DNA from: Streptomyces candidus
GTDB taxonomy: Bacteria > Actinomycetota > Actinomycetes > Streptomycetales > Streptomycetaceae
Length of the DNA: 64,000 nt
Direction of reading: 5' to 3'
Assembly: GCF_014207445.1 (NCBI RefSeq)
Contig: NZ_JACHEM010000005.1
Location: 1-64,000 of the forward strand
The position numbers and the translations under genes are program-made. Below the pieces are notes generated by a model, which saw nothing but the letters and a program-made list of their open reading frames with translations, was not told the origin of the DNA and did not search any database. Below, piece after piece: positions 24,692 to 34,380 of the stretch (its first letter is position 1; every line of letters starts with the position of its first letter).

Positions 24692-26128
<1,437 letters not shown>

Positions 26129-26329
26129 TCATTGTTCGGCGGAGCGTGCGCCCTGGCCGGTCGTACGGGGGGCGCCCTGCGCCGCAGCGCGGGCGGGTGT
26201 GGACACTGGCAGCGGCCGGAAACCGCGTACCCGCCCGCCGTGCGGGACTCGACCCCCTCTCCACGCGCGCACGTCGACGGGGCGCCCATCAGCATCGCGC
26301 GCGGCCGTCGTCCACCGGGTGGGCGGTGT

Positions 26330-26494
26330 CACGACCCCGTCGCCGCCGGTGTCCGGCGCCGCGATCCGGGGCCCGAAGCGGTCGCCGCGCGCGAACGCGA
26401 GCGTGGCCCCGAGGAACTCGGCGCCGTACCCCACGAGCCGGTCGAGGTCGGTGGTGGACAGCGTCAGATGGTTGATCCCGAGGAGTTCTGGCAA
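26330..26494 (-). pseudogene. Glyoxalase/VOC domain fragment
   Basis: The minus strand encodes LPELLGINHLTLSTTDLDRL followed by VGYGAEFLGATLAFARGDRFGPRIAAPDTG. This matches the first beta-alpha-beta unit of vicinal-oxygen-chelate proteins, with the metal-ligand His in the INHLTLS strand. After about 55 residues the similarity stops, and the frame continues as compositionally odd sequence without the second half of the fold. There is no good start codon or ribosome binding site (TTG at 26494 at best). I read it as a truncated remnant in an otherwise empty 606-base gap (25937-26542). Confidence 0.5.
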
Positions 26495-26542
26495 GGTCGG
26501 GCCCACGGTAACGCGGCCGCCCGACCCGCAGGAGTGTGCAAG

Positions 26543-27190
26543 GTGAACCGGAACCCCCGCAGGGCCCTGGGCCGTCGCAGGCTGTGCTTCGGCGGGTGGA
26601 TCGCGGGGATGGGCACGGTCTCCGGGACGCGCCTCGTGGTGGGACACTGGCCGCGCTCGCCGTACGGGGCGTTCAGTGACGTGATGGTGGAACGGCCCGA
26701 CGGGGAAAGGCTGTTGCTGGCCCCGACGGAGGAGACCGCGGAGTTCATCCGGAGCACGTACACCTTCGACACCGTCCTCGTCGTCCCGGTCCGGGTGGCG
26801 GTCCAGGGCGACACCTGGGTGGTCGCGGCAGGTCTGCTGGACCTGCGGTTCACCGTCGGCAGGCGCGGCCCGCTCGGGGTTCTTCTGCGTGCCGTGCCCG
26901 GCGGCCTGGCCCGCCGTCCCGCGTGGAGCGCGCTGATCGACCGGCCCGCCCGGCTGTTCCTGGCGGGGGTGCGGACCCGCGGCAGCGCGGGCGGGGGCCG
27001 GCGCGAGTGGTACGGGGCGCGCGACCTGCGGCCCGTCGTCGCGCTGTCCGCGACGTACGACGGGCACGACCTGGGCGCCTGCGCGCCGGTCGAACCGCCG
27101 GTGCGCTTCGGGTTCGGTTCCGTACCGCGCAGGCCCGCCCTCACCCGGGTGACGACGACGGTCGAACTCGGCCCGAAGAGCGGGGAGTAG
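26543..27190 (+). CDS. Conserved hypothetical protein
   Basis: The 215-residue product starts at GTG 26543, nine bases after GGAG. I recognise no catalytic motif. It contains MGTVSGTRLVVGHWPRSPYGAFSDVMVERPDGERLLLAP, then IRSTYTFDTVLVVPVRV, then RFTVGRRGPLGVLLRAVP, a predicted mixed alpha/beta domain without membrane segments. The Trp-Pro-x-Ser-Pro and RPDGER motifs look like those of a conserved actinobacterial family, but I cannot name it. It converges on the alcohol dehydrogenase across a strong hairpin. Confidence 0.6.
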   Translation: MNRNPRRALGRRRLCFGGWIAGMGTVSGTRLVVGHWPRSPYGAFSDVMVERPDGERLLLAPTEETAEFIRSTYTFDTVLVVPVRVAVQGDTWVVAAGLLDLRFTVGRRGPLGVLLRAVPGGLARRPAWSALIDRPARLFLAGVRTRGSAGGGRREWYGARDLRPVVALSATYDGHDLGACAPVEPPVRFGFGSVPRRPALTRVTTTVELGPKSGE

Positions 27191-27259
27191 ACAGGCGCGA
27201 CGGCCCGTACGGGCGCTGTCGGCGCGGACTTGGCGACGGTAGGGAACGGACACGACGGC

Positions 27260-27292
27260 GAGCGGGCCCGGTGGCGATGACCGGGCCCGCTC
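27260..27292. terminator. 13-bp-stem hairpin between convergent genes
   Basis: GAGCGGGCCCGGT at 27260-27272 pairs exactly with ACCGGGCCCGCTC at 27280-27292, between the hypothetical protein stop (27190) and the alcohol dehydrogenase stop (27385). Confidence 0.75.
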
Positions 27293-27384
27293 GAAGGTTC
27301 ACCGTACGGGCGAAGGCCCCGCCGGGGTCCGCCCCGCCGTAGGTCCGCCGCAGCCCGTACCTCGTGCTGCCCCTGCCGTACGGC

Positions 27385-28443
27385 TCAGATCGTCGACGCG
27401 TCGATCACGAAGCGGTAGCGCACGTCGCTGGCCAGGACCCGCTCGTACGCCTCGTTGATCCTGTCGGCGTCGATCAGCTCGATCTCCGCGCCCAGGCCGT
27501 GCTCGGCGCAGAAGTCCAGCATCTCCTGCGTCTCCTGGATGCCGCCGATTCCTGAGCCCGCGAGGGTCTTGCGGCCCGCGATGACGGAGAACAGGTTGAG
27601 CGAGACGGGCTCCTCCGGGGCGCCGACGTTGACCATGGCGCCGTCCGTCCGCAGCAGGCCGAGGTACTTGTCCAGCGGGAGCGGCGCCGAGACGGTGGAG
27701 ACGATCAGGTCGAAGCTCGCCCGGAGCTGCTCGAAGGTCGACTCGTCGCTGGTCGCGTAGTAGTGGTCGGCGCCCAGCTTGAGACCGTCGTCCTTCTTGC
27801 GCAGGGACTGCGACAGGACGGTCACCTCGGCGCCCATCGCGTGCGCGATCTTGACGGCCATGTGCCCGAGACCGCCCAGGCCGACGACGGCGACCTTCTT
27901 GCCGGGGCCCGCGTTCCAGTGCGCGAGCGGGGAGTACGTGGTGATGCCGGCGCACAGCAGCGGCGCGGCGACGTCCAGCGCGAGGCCGTCGGGGATGCGC
28001 ACGGTGAAGGCCTCGTCGACGACGATGTGCGTGGAGTAGCCGCCGTAGGTGGGCTCGCCGTTCCTGTCGAGGGCGTTGTACGTGCCGACGTTGCCCTCCA
28101 GGCAGTACTGCTCCAGCCCCGCCTCGCAGTTCACGCACTCGCGGCAGGAGTCGACCATGCAGCCGACGCCGACCCGGTCGCCCACGGCGAACCTGGTGAC
28201 GGCCGGGCCGACCTCGGTGACGACGCCGGCGATCTCGTGGCCGGGGACCATCGGGAAAATGCCCTCGCCCCAGCCGTCGCGCGCCTGGTGGATGTCCGAG
28301 TGGCAGATGCCGGCGTACTTGATGTCGATGAGTACGTCCGAGGCGCCCACCGGGCGGCGCGGAACGGTGGTCCGCTCCAGGGGAGCCTTGGCCGACGGTG
28401 CGGCGTATGCGGAAACGGTCGTGGTGCCGGTCGTTGCAGTCAT
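27385..28443 (-). CDS. Zinc-dependent NAD(P) alcohol dehydrogenase
   Basis: The 352-residue medium-chain dehydrogenase has catalytic zinc ligands in [10 protein letters not shown] and [11 protein letters not shown]. The structural-zinc Cys cluster is at [20 protein letters not shown], and the Rossmann motif is [17 protein letters not shown]. It resembles the YahK/AdhC cinnamyl-alcohol-dehydrogenase subgroup, which reduces broad-range aldehydes in the cytoplasm, usually with NADPH. ATG 28443 follows GGTGGAGGC. The divergent XRE regulator gene 117 bases away is a likely regulator. Confidence 0.88.
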   Translation of the reverse strand: MTATTGTTTVSAYAAPSAKAPLERTTVPRRPVGASDVLIDIKYAGICHSDIHQARDGWGEGIFPMVPGHEIAGVVTEVGPAVTRFAVGDRVGVGCMVDSCRECVNCEAGLEQYCLEGNVGTYNALDRNGEPTYGGYSTHIVVDEAFTVRIPDGLALDVAAPLLCAGITTYSPLAHWNAGPGKKVAVVGLGGLGHMAVKIAHAMGAEVTVLSQSLRKKDDGLKLGADHYYATSDESTFEQLRASFDLIVSTVSAPLPLDKYLGLLRTDGAMVNVGAPEEPVSLNLFSVIAGRKTLAGSGIGGIQETQEMLDFCAEHGLGAEIELIDADRINEAYERVLASDVRYRFVIDASTI

Positions 28444-28560
28444 GCCTCCACCGTGCCCGGCGGACGGGCGTTTACCCAGGTCACCGTCTTGCCTACGACC
28501 ACTGGTCCTACTACTGGCGGGGACACCCTCGTGTGCGTACGACCCTGGATACTGGACACC

Positions 28561-29469
28561 ATGCACGACGCGCCGACACCTCCCCCCGCCCCCGAGCCGC
28601 TCGACGGCCGCGCCGAACTCAGCGAGTTCCTGCGCACCCGCCGGGCCCGGCTGCAGCCGGAGGACGTCGGGCTGCCGAACTTCGGCCGCCACCGCCGGGT
28701 CCCGGGCCTGCGCCGCGAGGAACTCGCCCAGCTCGCGGGCGTGTCCGTCGCGTACTACACCCGGCTTGAACAGGGGAACGGCCGCAACGTCTCCGGTGAG
28801 GTCCTCGACGCGATCGCGCGCGCCCTGCGCCTCACCGACGCCGAACACTCCCACCTCACGCACCTCGCCAAGCCCAAGCACCACAAGAAGAAGCGCCCGG
28901 CCCGCCCCCAGCACGCCCGTCCCGCCCTGCACCACCTCATGGACGCGATGGACTCCATCCCCGCCTACGTGGTCGGCCGCCGCTCCGACATCCTCGCCTG
29001 GAACCGCATGGCCGCGGCCCTCTTCGGCGACTGGGCGGCCCTGCCCGCCGAGGAACGGAACTGGGCACGGATCTGCTTCCTGCACCCGGGGGCGCGCGAA
29101 CTGTTCGTGGACTGGGAGCAGAAGGCCTCCGACATGGTGAGCTTCCTGCGGATGGAGGCCGGCTGCTTTCCCAACGACCCGCTGCTCTCCGCCCTGGTCG
29201 GCGAACTCTCCGTGAAGAGCGAGGAGTTCCGCAGTCTGTGGGCCACGCACGACGTGCGCGAGAAGGGCCACGGGGTCAAGCGCATGCACCACCCGCTGGT
29301 GGGCGAGCTGACCCTCGCGTACGAGACCCTGCGCCTGCCCGACGACCACGACCAGTCCCTGGTGACCTACCACGCGGAACCGGATTCCGCCTCGGCCCAG
29401 GCGCTGCGCCTGCTCGCCAGCTGGGGCGCGGACGCGACGCGGGCCGGGACGGCGGGCACGGGCAGCTAG
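28561..29469 (+). CDS. XRE-family transcriptional regulator (MmyB-like)
   Basis: The 302-residue regulator has an N-terminal helix-turn-helix ([54 protein letters not shown], about residues 18-75). A C-terminal MmyB ligand-binding domain follows, with [29 protein letters not shown] and [18 protein letters not shown]. This family is abundant in Streptomyces and is often encoded divergently from an oxidoreductase that it controls, as here with the alcohol dehydrogenase. ATG 28561 has no strong ribosome binding site, so the transcript may be leaderless or start close by. Confidence 0.88.
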   Translation: MHDAPTPPPAPEPLDGRAELSEFLRTRRARLQPEDVGLPNFGRHRRVPGLRREELAQLAGVSVAYYTRLEQGNGRNVSGEVLDAIARALRLTDAEHSHLTHLAKPKHHKKKRPARPQHARPALHHLMDAMDSIPAYVVGRRSDILAWNRMAAALFGDWAALPAEERNWARICFLHPGARELFVDWEQKASDMVSFLRMEAGCFPNDPLLSALVGELSVKSEEFRSLWATHDVREKGHGVKRMHHPLVGELTLAYETLRLPDDHDQSLVTYHAEPDSASAQALRLLASWGADATRAGTAGTGS

Positions 29470-29503
29470 ACCCCGTGCCCCCGTCCCGCGCCGGGTGTGC
29501 CGG

Positions 29504-30889
29504 TCAGCCGGTCGTCTCGGGCAGCGGCTTGTCCAGGACCGCCTTGCTGTGGCTGAAGGTGTCGATCGAGTACTCGCCGTGGTAACGGCCCATGCCGCTC
29601 TCGCCCACCCCGCCGAACGGCAGTTCCGGAGCGGTCAGGTGCGCGACGGGGATGCCGAAGGTGAGCGCGCCGGACGACGTCTCGTGAAGCAGCCGCTGCT
29701 TGGTGGCCGACGAGTCGGTGAACGCGTACAGCGCGAGGGGCTTGTCCCGCTCGTTGATGAAGGCGAGCGCGGCGTCGAGGTCGGGCACGCCGAGGACGGG
29801 CAGTACGGGGCCGAAGATCTCTTCGCCCATCACCGGTGAGTCGGCGGGGACGTCCGCGAGCACGGTGGGCGCGAGATAGCGGGTCGAACGGTCGTGGGTG
29901 CCGCCCGTCACCGTGCGCCCGCTGTCCAGCAGGCCGGTGAGCCGGTCGAAGTGCCGGTCGTTGACGATGCGCCCGTACTCGGCTCGGGCGGCCGGGTCGG
30001 TGCCGTACAGCTCGGTGACGGCGGCGGCGAGGTGCGGCTCGATCGCGCGGGCGGTGTCGCCGACGGCCAGGACGTAGTCGGGGGCGACGCAGGTCTGGCC
30101 CGCGTTCAGGAACTTGCCCGCCACGATCCGGCGGGCGGCGGCGGCCAGGTCGACGCCCTCGTCCAGGACCACGGGGCTCTTGCCGCCGAGTTCCAGGGTG
30201 ACGGGGGTCAGGTGCTTGGCGGCGGCGGTCATCACGATGCGGCCCACCGTGCCGTTGCCGGTGTAGAAGATGTGGTCGAAGCGCTGCTCCAGCAGGGCGG
30301 TGGTCTCCGGAACGGCGCCCTCCACCACGGCCACCGCATCGGGGTCGAGGTGGCGCGGCAGCAGGCGGGCGATCTCGGCGGAGGTCGCGGGAGCGAGTTC
30401 GCTGGGCTTGACGACCACCGCGTTGCCCGCCGCGAGCGCGCCGACGACGGGGGCCAGGGCCAGCTGGAGCGGGTAGTTCCAGGGGGCGATGACCAGGACG
30501 ACGCCGAGGGGTTCGCGTACGACGCGGCCCTCGGCGGGCAGCAGCCGGTCGGGCAGGGCGACCGGGCGCGGGGCGAGCCAGTCGTCGAGGTGGGCCAGGG
30601 TGTGGTCGATCTCGTTCACGGTGAAGCCGACCTCGGTGCGGTACGCCTCCTCGGGCCCCTTGCCCAGGTCGGCGTGGAGCGCGGCCAGGAGGGCCTCCTG
30701 GTGCTCGACGAGCAGTGAACGGAGGGCTTCGAGCTGGGTGCGGCGCCAGGCGAGCGGCTTGGTGCGGCCGGTGGCGAAGGTGGCGCGGAGCCGGCCGACG
30801 AGACGGGGCGCGTCCAGGCCGGCGGCGCCGGTGGAGGTGGCGGTCTCGGGGGCGGACTCGGGCGCGGGGGTGTGGTGCGGGGAGTTCAT
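29504..30889 (-). CDS. NAD(P)-dependent aldehyde dehydrogenase (class 3 / coniferyl-aldehyde type)
   Basis: The 461-residue enzyme has the aldehyde dehydrogenase signature residues: [34 protein letters not shown] (coenzyme loop), [11 protein letters not shown] with the general-base Glu, and [15 protein letters not shown] with the catalytic Cys. The C-terminal [24 protein letters not shown] is the class 3 tail. It oxidises aldehydes to acids in the cytoplasm. ATG 30889 is 53 bases from the divergent TetR gene with a clear operator between them, so the TetR protein very probably represses it. Confidence 0.88.
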   Translation of the reverse strand: MNSPHHTPAPESAPETATSTGAAGLDAPRLVGRLRATFATGRTKPLAWRRTQLEALRSLLVEHQEALLAALHADLGKGPEEAYRTEVGFTVNEIDHTLAHLDDWLAPRPVALPDRLLPAEGRVVREPLGVVLVIAPWNYPLQLALAPVVGALAAGNAVVVKPSELAPATSAEIARLLPRHLDPDAVAVVEGAVPETTALLEQRFDHIFYTGNGTVGRIVMTAAAKHLTPVTLELGGKSPVVLDEGVDLAAAARRIVAGKFLNAGQTCVAPDYVLAVGDTARAIEPHLAAAVTELYGTDPAARAEYGRIVNDRHFDRLTGLLDSGRTVTGGTHDRSTRYLAPTVLADVPADSPVMGEEIFGPVLPVLGVPDLDAALAFINERDKPLALYAFTDSSATKQRLLHETSSGALTFGIPVAHLTAPELPFGGVGESGMGRYHGEYSIDTFSHSKAVLDKPLPETTG

Positions 30890-30905
30890 GAGTCCCGAGC
30901 CTAAT

Positions 30906-30928
30906 CGAAACGAAAAGGTTTCGTTTCG
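30906..30928. promoter_or_regulatory. TetR-type operator between aldehyde dehydrogenase and TetR genes
   Basis: CGAAACGA at 30906-30913 pairs with TCGTTTCG at 30921-30928; a nested repeat CGAAA-AGG-TTTCG occupies 30911-30923. It lies in the 53-base divergent gap beside a TATCCT -10-like element, so one bound TetR dimer or dimer pair would block both promoters. Confidence 0.8.
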
Positions 30929-30942
30929 TATATCCTGACGAT

Positions 30943-31599
30943 GTGACGAACCCCTCCCCGCCCGTCGATCCCGCCCCTGCCGCCCGGGGCCGCCCCCGGG
31001 ACGCCGCCCTGGACCGTGCCCTCCTGGAAGCCACCCTGGAGGTCCTGTACGAGAAGGGCTACGGCGGCCTCACCACGTCCGCCGTGGCCAAACGGGCGGG
31101 CGTCTCCACGGCGACCCTCTACCGCCGCTGGAAGTCCAAGGACGACCTGGTCGTCGGCACTGCTGTCCGCTGGGCCCACGACCTCGGCCCCGGGAAGGAC
31201 ACCGGATCCCTGCACGGCGACCTCACCGCCCTCCTCACCGACAAGGCCCGCACGCTCGACGGGCCGGGCGGCCGACTCCTGCACGTCCTGATCGGCGAAT
31301 CCGCGCACAACCCGGCGCTGGCCCGGGTCCTGGACGACGCCGTCGTCCAGCCCGTACGGGACCGCGCCGCCGCCCTGCTGGAACGGGCCGTCGCCCGCGG
31401 TGAGATCCCGCTCGCGCAGAACCCGCGCGTCCTGGCCGACCTCGTGGTCGGAGCCATGGTCAGCCGGGTCTTCCTCACCCCGCCGCCCGAGCCCGCCGGC
31501 CCCGGCCGGGAGGCCGGACCCCCGCCGCCCGCGGGCGAGGCCATGATCAGCGAACTGAGGCCCTTCCTGCTGCGGGCCCTGGGCGTGTCCCCCCGCTGA
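30943..31599 (+). CDS. TetR-family transcriptional regulator
   Basis: The 218-residue protein has an N-terminal TetR helix-turn-helix (LLEATLEVLYEKGYGGLTTSAVAKRAGVSTATLYRRWKSKDDLV, about residues 27-70). A helical ligand-binding domain of the TetR_C class ends in AMISELRPFLLRALG. GTG 30943 lacks a ribosome binding site and lies close behind a TATCCT element, which suggests a leaderless or near-leaderless transcript. It probably senses an aldehyde or related compound and represses the divergent aldehyde dehydrogenase and itself. The 3' end overlaps the converging symporter gene by 53 bases. Confidence 0.88.
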   Translation: MTNPSPPVDPAPAARGRPRDAALDRALLEATLEVLYEKGYGGLTTSAVAKRAGVSTATLYRRWKSKDDLVVGTAVRWAHDLGPGKDTGSLHGDLTALLTDKARTLDGPGGRLLHVLIGESAHNPALARVLDDAVVQPVRDRAAALLERAVARGEIPLAQNPRVLADLVVGAMVSRVFLTPPPEPAGPGREAGPPPPAGEAMISELRPFLLRALGVSPR

Positions 31600-33250
31600 G
31601 CCCCCGACGATCCGTCACGCTGCCCAGCCAGCCCAGGAGGAAGCCGCACGGCACGGAGAGGAGGGCGACGGACTGGAAGGGCAGCCAGGCGAAGTCGGCC
31701 TGGGGGAGGAAGGACGAGGGCAGACCGGAGACCATCGGAGTGAACGTCTGCAGGACGACGACGCAGCCGGACCCGCCGACGAGCGTCCACAGCAGGCCGC
31801 GTCCGGTGAACCGCCCCCAGAACAGGGTGTAGACCAGCGCGGGCAGCAGGCTGGAGGCGGCCACGGCGAGAGCGACCCAGCTGAACATCTGGATGTTCCA
31901 GTCGAGGGCCGCGTACGTCAGGGAGATGCCGGCCGCGCTGACCGCCGCCGCCCCCCAGCGCGCGGCGCTGATCTCCGCCCCCCTGTCGGCGCCCTCCGCC
32001 CGGCGCATGGCCTGCCGGTACAGGTCGTGCCCGACCGCCGCGGACGCCGTCAGGGTCAGGCCCGCGATGACGGCGAGGGAGGTCGCGAAGACGGCGGTCG
32101 ACACCAGGACGAAGAGCGCCGCCCCGGACGCGGACCCCGGCCCGCCGGCGAGCGTCCCGGTGACCAGCATGAGCGCCCCGGTCCCCCCGGGGCTCACCGC
32201 GGCCAGCTTCGCGCCGCCGACACTCGCCGCCGTACCCAGGCCGATCACCACCGTGCACGCGACGACGACCGCCACGACGACCAGCGCCGCGCGCACGGAC
32301 CGGCGTGCCGCCTCGGGGTCGGGGGTCGCGTGCAGCCGCATCACGACATGCGGCATGACGGCCGCCCCGAGCACGATGCTGAGCTGGAGCCCCACGAAGT
32401 CGAAGGTCCAGCTCGCACTGGGGTTGGACGCCTGGAGGAGGCCGGGGCGGAAGTACGCGGACCCCGACCCGTTGTGCGCCTGTGCGGCCTCCAGCAGGGC
32501 GAGCGGGTTCCACTCGAAGCGGACGAGGAGCGCGCCGACGACGAGGAGCAGCGCGACGAGGACGATGACCGTCTTCGCGGCCTGCAAAGCGGTCGCCCCC
32601 CGCATCCCCCCGACGGCGGTCGCGCAGGCGATCAGCACGCCGATCATCACGGCTATCGCCCGCTGCGCGCCGACGGCCTCCAGGCCCAGCAGCTGCGCCG
32701 TCACCAGGGCGACCGCCGACAGCTGCACGACGAAGTAGAGCAGGCACACCAGCAGGGTCACCACCGCCGCCGCGACCCGCACGGCCGTCCCCGGCGCCCG
32801 GTCCGCGAAGACGTCGGCGAGCGTGTACCGCCCGCGGGCCCGCAGCGGCCCGGCGAGCAGCGCCATGACGGCGAGCGCGGCCACCGTACTGCCCGCGACG
32901 AACAGACCGTCGAAGCCCATCAGGGCCACGGACCCCGCCGTGCCCACCACGGTGGCCGACGAGATGTAGTCCCCGGCCAGCGCGAGGCCGTTGCGCACCG
33001 GTTTGTTCTTCCGCCGGCCGATGTAGAAGTTCTCCGCCTCCTCCCGCTGCGGCCCGAGCAGCAGGCAGGCGAACAGGGCCGCCACCACGAGGAGGAGGAA
33101 GCTGATCAGGACGGCACCCTGGGTGTCACCCCCGGACACGGTCGGCTCCGCGACGGGCAGGGGCGTGGACGGCCATGTGCTCTCCGGGACGTTCGGGGCG
33201 GGCGGGGAAGGAGGCCACGAGAACACGGCCGGGCCCGCCGGTGAAGGCAC
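31547..33250 (-). CDS. Sodium:solute symporter (ActP/MctP-like monocarboxylate type)
   Basis: The 567-residue membrane protein shows the sodium/solute symporter fold with about 13 hydrophobic helices. FYIGRRKNKPVRNGLALAGDYISSATVVG, in the unwound first core helix with Na+-site Ser/Thr residues, is typical of ActP acetate permeases. It also has YTLADVFADRAPG and GLQLSIVLGAAVMPHVVMRL. The likely substrate is acetate or a related short monocarboxylate, by family analogy only. The start is uncertain: GTG 33250 gives a long Pro/Ser-rich leader before the first helix, and GTG 33226 is another option. The 3' end overlaps the TetR gene, a convergent overlap. Confidence 0.8.
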   Translation of the reverse strand: MPSPAGPAVFSWPPSPPAPNVPESTWPSTPLPVAEPTVSGGDTQGAVLISFLLLVVAALFACLLLGPQREEAENFYIGRRKNKPVRNGLALAGDYISSATVVGTAGSVALMGFDGLFVAGSTVAALAVMALLAGPLRARGRYTLADVFADRAPGTAVRVAAAVVTLLVCLLYFVVQLSAVALVTAQLLGLEAVGAQRAIAVMIGVLIACATAVGGMRGATALQAAKTVIVLVALLLVVGALLVRFEWNPLALLEAAQAHNGSGSAYFRPGLLQASNPSASWTFDFVGLQLSIVLGAAVMPHVVMRLHATPDPEAARRSVRAALVVVAVVVACTVVIGLGTAASVGGAKLAAVSPGGTGALMLVTGTLAGGPGSASGAALFVLVSTAVFATSLAVIAGLTLTASAAVGHDLYRQAMRRAEGADRGAEISAARWGAAAVSAAGISLTYAALDWNIQMFSWVALAVAASSLLPALVYTLFWGRFTGRGLLWTLVGGSGCVVVLQTFTPMVSGLPSSFLPQADFAWLPFQSVALLSVPCGFLLGWLGSVTDRRGLSGGTRPGPAAGRASVR

Positions 33251-33305
33251 TCGCCCGCGAACGGGTCACCGGCACACCGCCCCGGCCCCCGGCTGTGCGG
33301 ACGAC

Positions 33306-33345
33306 CAACGCCCGTTGGCCAACGCCCGATGGCCAACGCCCGACG
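33306..33345. repeat. Triplicated GGCCAACGCCCG-like repeat
   Basis: Three near-identical copies of CCAACGCCCG(A/T)TGG-type sequence follow one another with a 13-base period in the gap between the symporter start and the phosphotransferase gene. They may be slippage products or iterated binding sites. Confidence 0.55.
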
Positions 33346-33419
33346 ACTCCGCCCCGGGCGACCGTCGCATGGGCGCCGTCCGCCCGTGCGGCCCTCACGG
33401 CGGCGCGTAGGGTGCCGGG

Positions 33420-34361
33420 ATGAGGGCGATACCGCAGCAGTTCGTACGGAGCACCGTCGGCCGTGAGGGGGAGGCCGGTACGGCCTGGCTCGCCGAACTA
33501 CCCCGGATCATCGAGGACTTGCTGGAGCAATGGAAGTGCGTGCCGGACGGCGAGATCCTGCACGGCGGCGTCGGCGTGGTCGTGCCGGTACGGCGGCCGG
33601 GCGGGGAACGAGCCGTGCTGAAGGTGTCGTTCCCGCATCCCGGCAACGTCCACGAACCGGACGCGTTCCTCGCATGGGGTGGGCGCGGTGCCGTCCGGCT
33701 GCACGAGCGCGACGACGAGCGGTTCGCGATGCTGCTGGAACGAGCCCGGCCGACGACGCTGGCGCAGGCCGCGGCCGGCACGGACGGCGACGGGATGCTG
33801 GAGGCCGCCGGGCGGCTGCACCGCCGCCTGACCGTCCCCGCGCCGCCCGGCCTGCCCCGGCTGTCCGGGCAGGCCGGTGCGTGGGAGGAACAACTGTGGC
33901 GTGACGCCGCGGAGTTGACGCACACGCTGCCGCGCCGGACGCTGGACGCCACCGCGGCGACCGTCCGGGAACTGGGCGCGGTCCAGCCCGACACCCTCCT
34001 GCACGGCGACTTCCACGCCGGGAACATCCTGCGTGCCGACCGGGAGCCGTGGCTGGCCGTCGACCCCAAGGGGTACGTCGGGGACCCCGCCTACGACGCC
34101 GGCACTCTGCTCAAGGCCCGCGCGCTCGCCCTTCTCGAAGCGGACGACCTGCACAAGGCCGTCCATCACGCCCTGTCCGTCTTCGCCGACGCGGCGGAAC
34201 TCGACCGCGAACGCGTCCGGCGGTGGGCCCAGTTCCACGCCGTCCGCGCCGCGTTCTGGGGCCGCCGCCATGGCTTCCGCATCGCCAGGAGCGGACCGCA
34301 ACTGGACTGGCTGACCGCGTTCGCGGACCGCCTGGGCGAGTTGCTGGGCGACACCCCGTAG
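33420..34361 (+). CDS. Aminoglycoside 6-phosphotransferase / hydroxyurea-kinase-like protein
   Basis: The 313-residue kinase-fold protein has GGVGVVVPVRRPGGERAVLKVSF (ATP-binding Lys), then LLHGDFHAGNILRADREPWLAVDPKGYVGDPAYDAG. This is the Brenner motif with catalytic Asp and DPKG metal-binding Asp, characteristic of the APH(6)/hydroxyurea phosphotransferase family (Pfam PF04655). Members O-phosphorylate streptomycin at the 6-hydroxyl or inactivate hydroxyurea. Which applies here cannot be read from sequence. It ends 19 bases from the converging rph stop, so two antibiotic-modifying genes share a 3' junction. ATG 33420 has only a weak upstream ribosome binding site. Confidence 0.78.
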   Translation: MRAIPQQFVRSTVGREGEAGTAWLAELPRIIEDLLEQWKCVPDGEILHGGVGVVVPVRRPGGERAVLKVSFPHPGNVHEPDAFLAWGGRGAVRLHERDDERFAMLLERARPTTLAQAAAGTDGDGMLEAAGRLHRRLTVPAPPGLPRLSGQAGAWEEQLWRDAAELTHTLPRRTLDATAATVRELGAVQPDTLLHGDFHAGNILRADREPWLAVDPKGYVGDPAYDAGTLLKARALALLEADDLHKAVHHALSVFADAAELDRERVRRWAQFHAVRAAFWGRRHGFRIARSGPQLDWLTAFADRLGELLGDTP

Positions 34362-34380
34362 CACGACGGCCCGCCCCCCG

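Noticed and set aside
30276-30289. LacI-type box TCGAAGCGCTGCTC in the aldehyde dehydrogenase gene
   Set aside because: It lacks the second half of the palindrome, is inside a coding region and has no relation to the polysaccharide genes; chance match.
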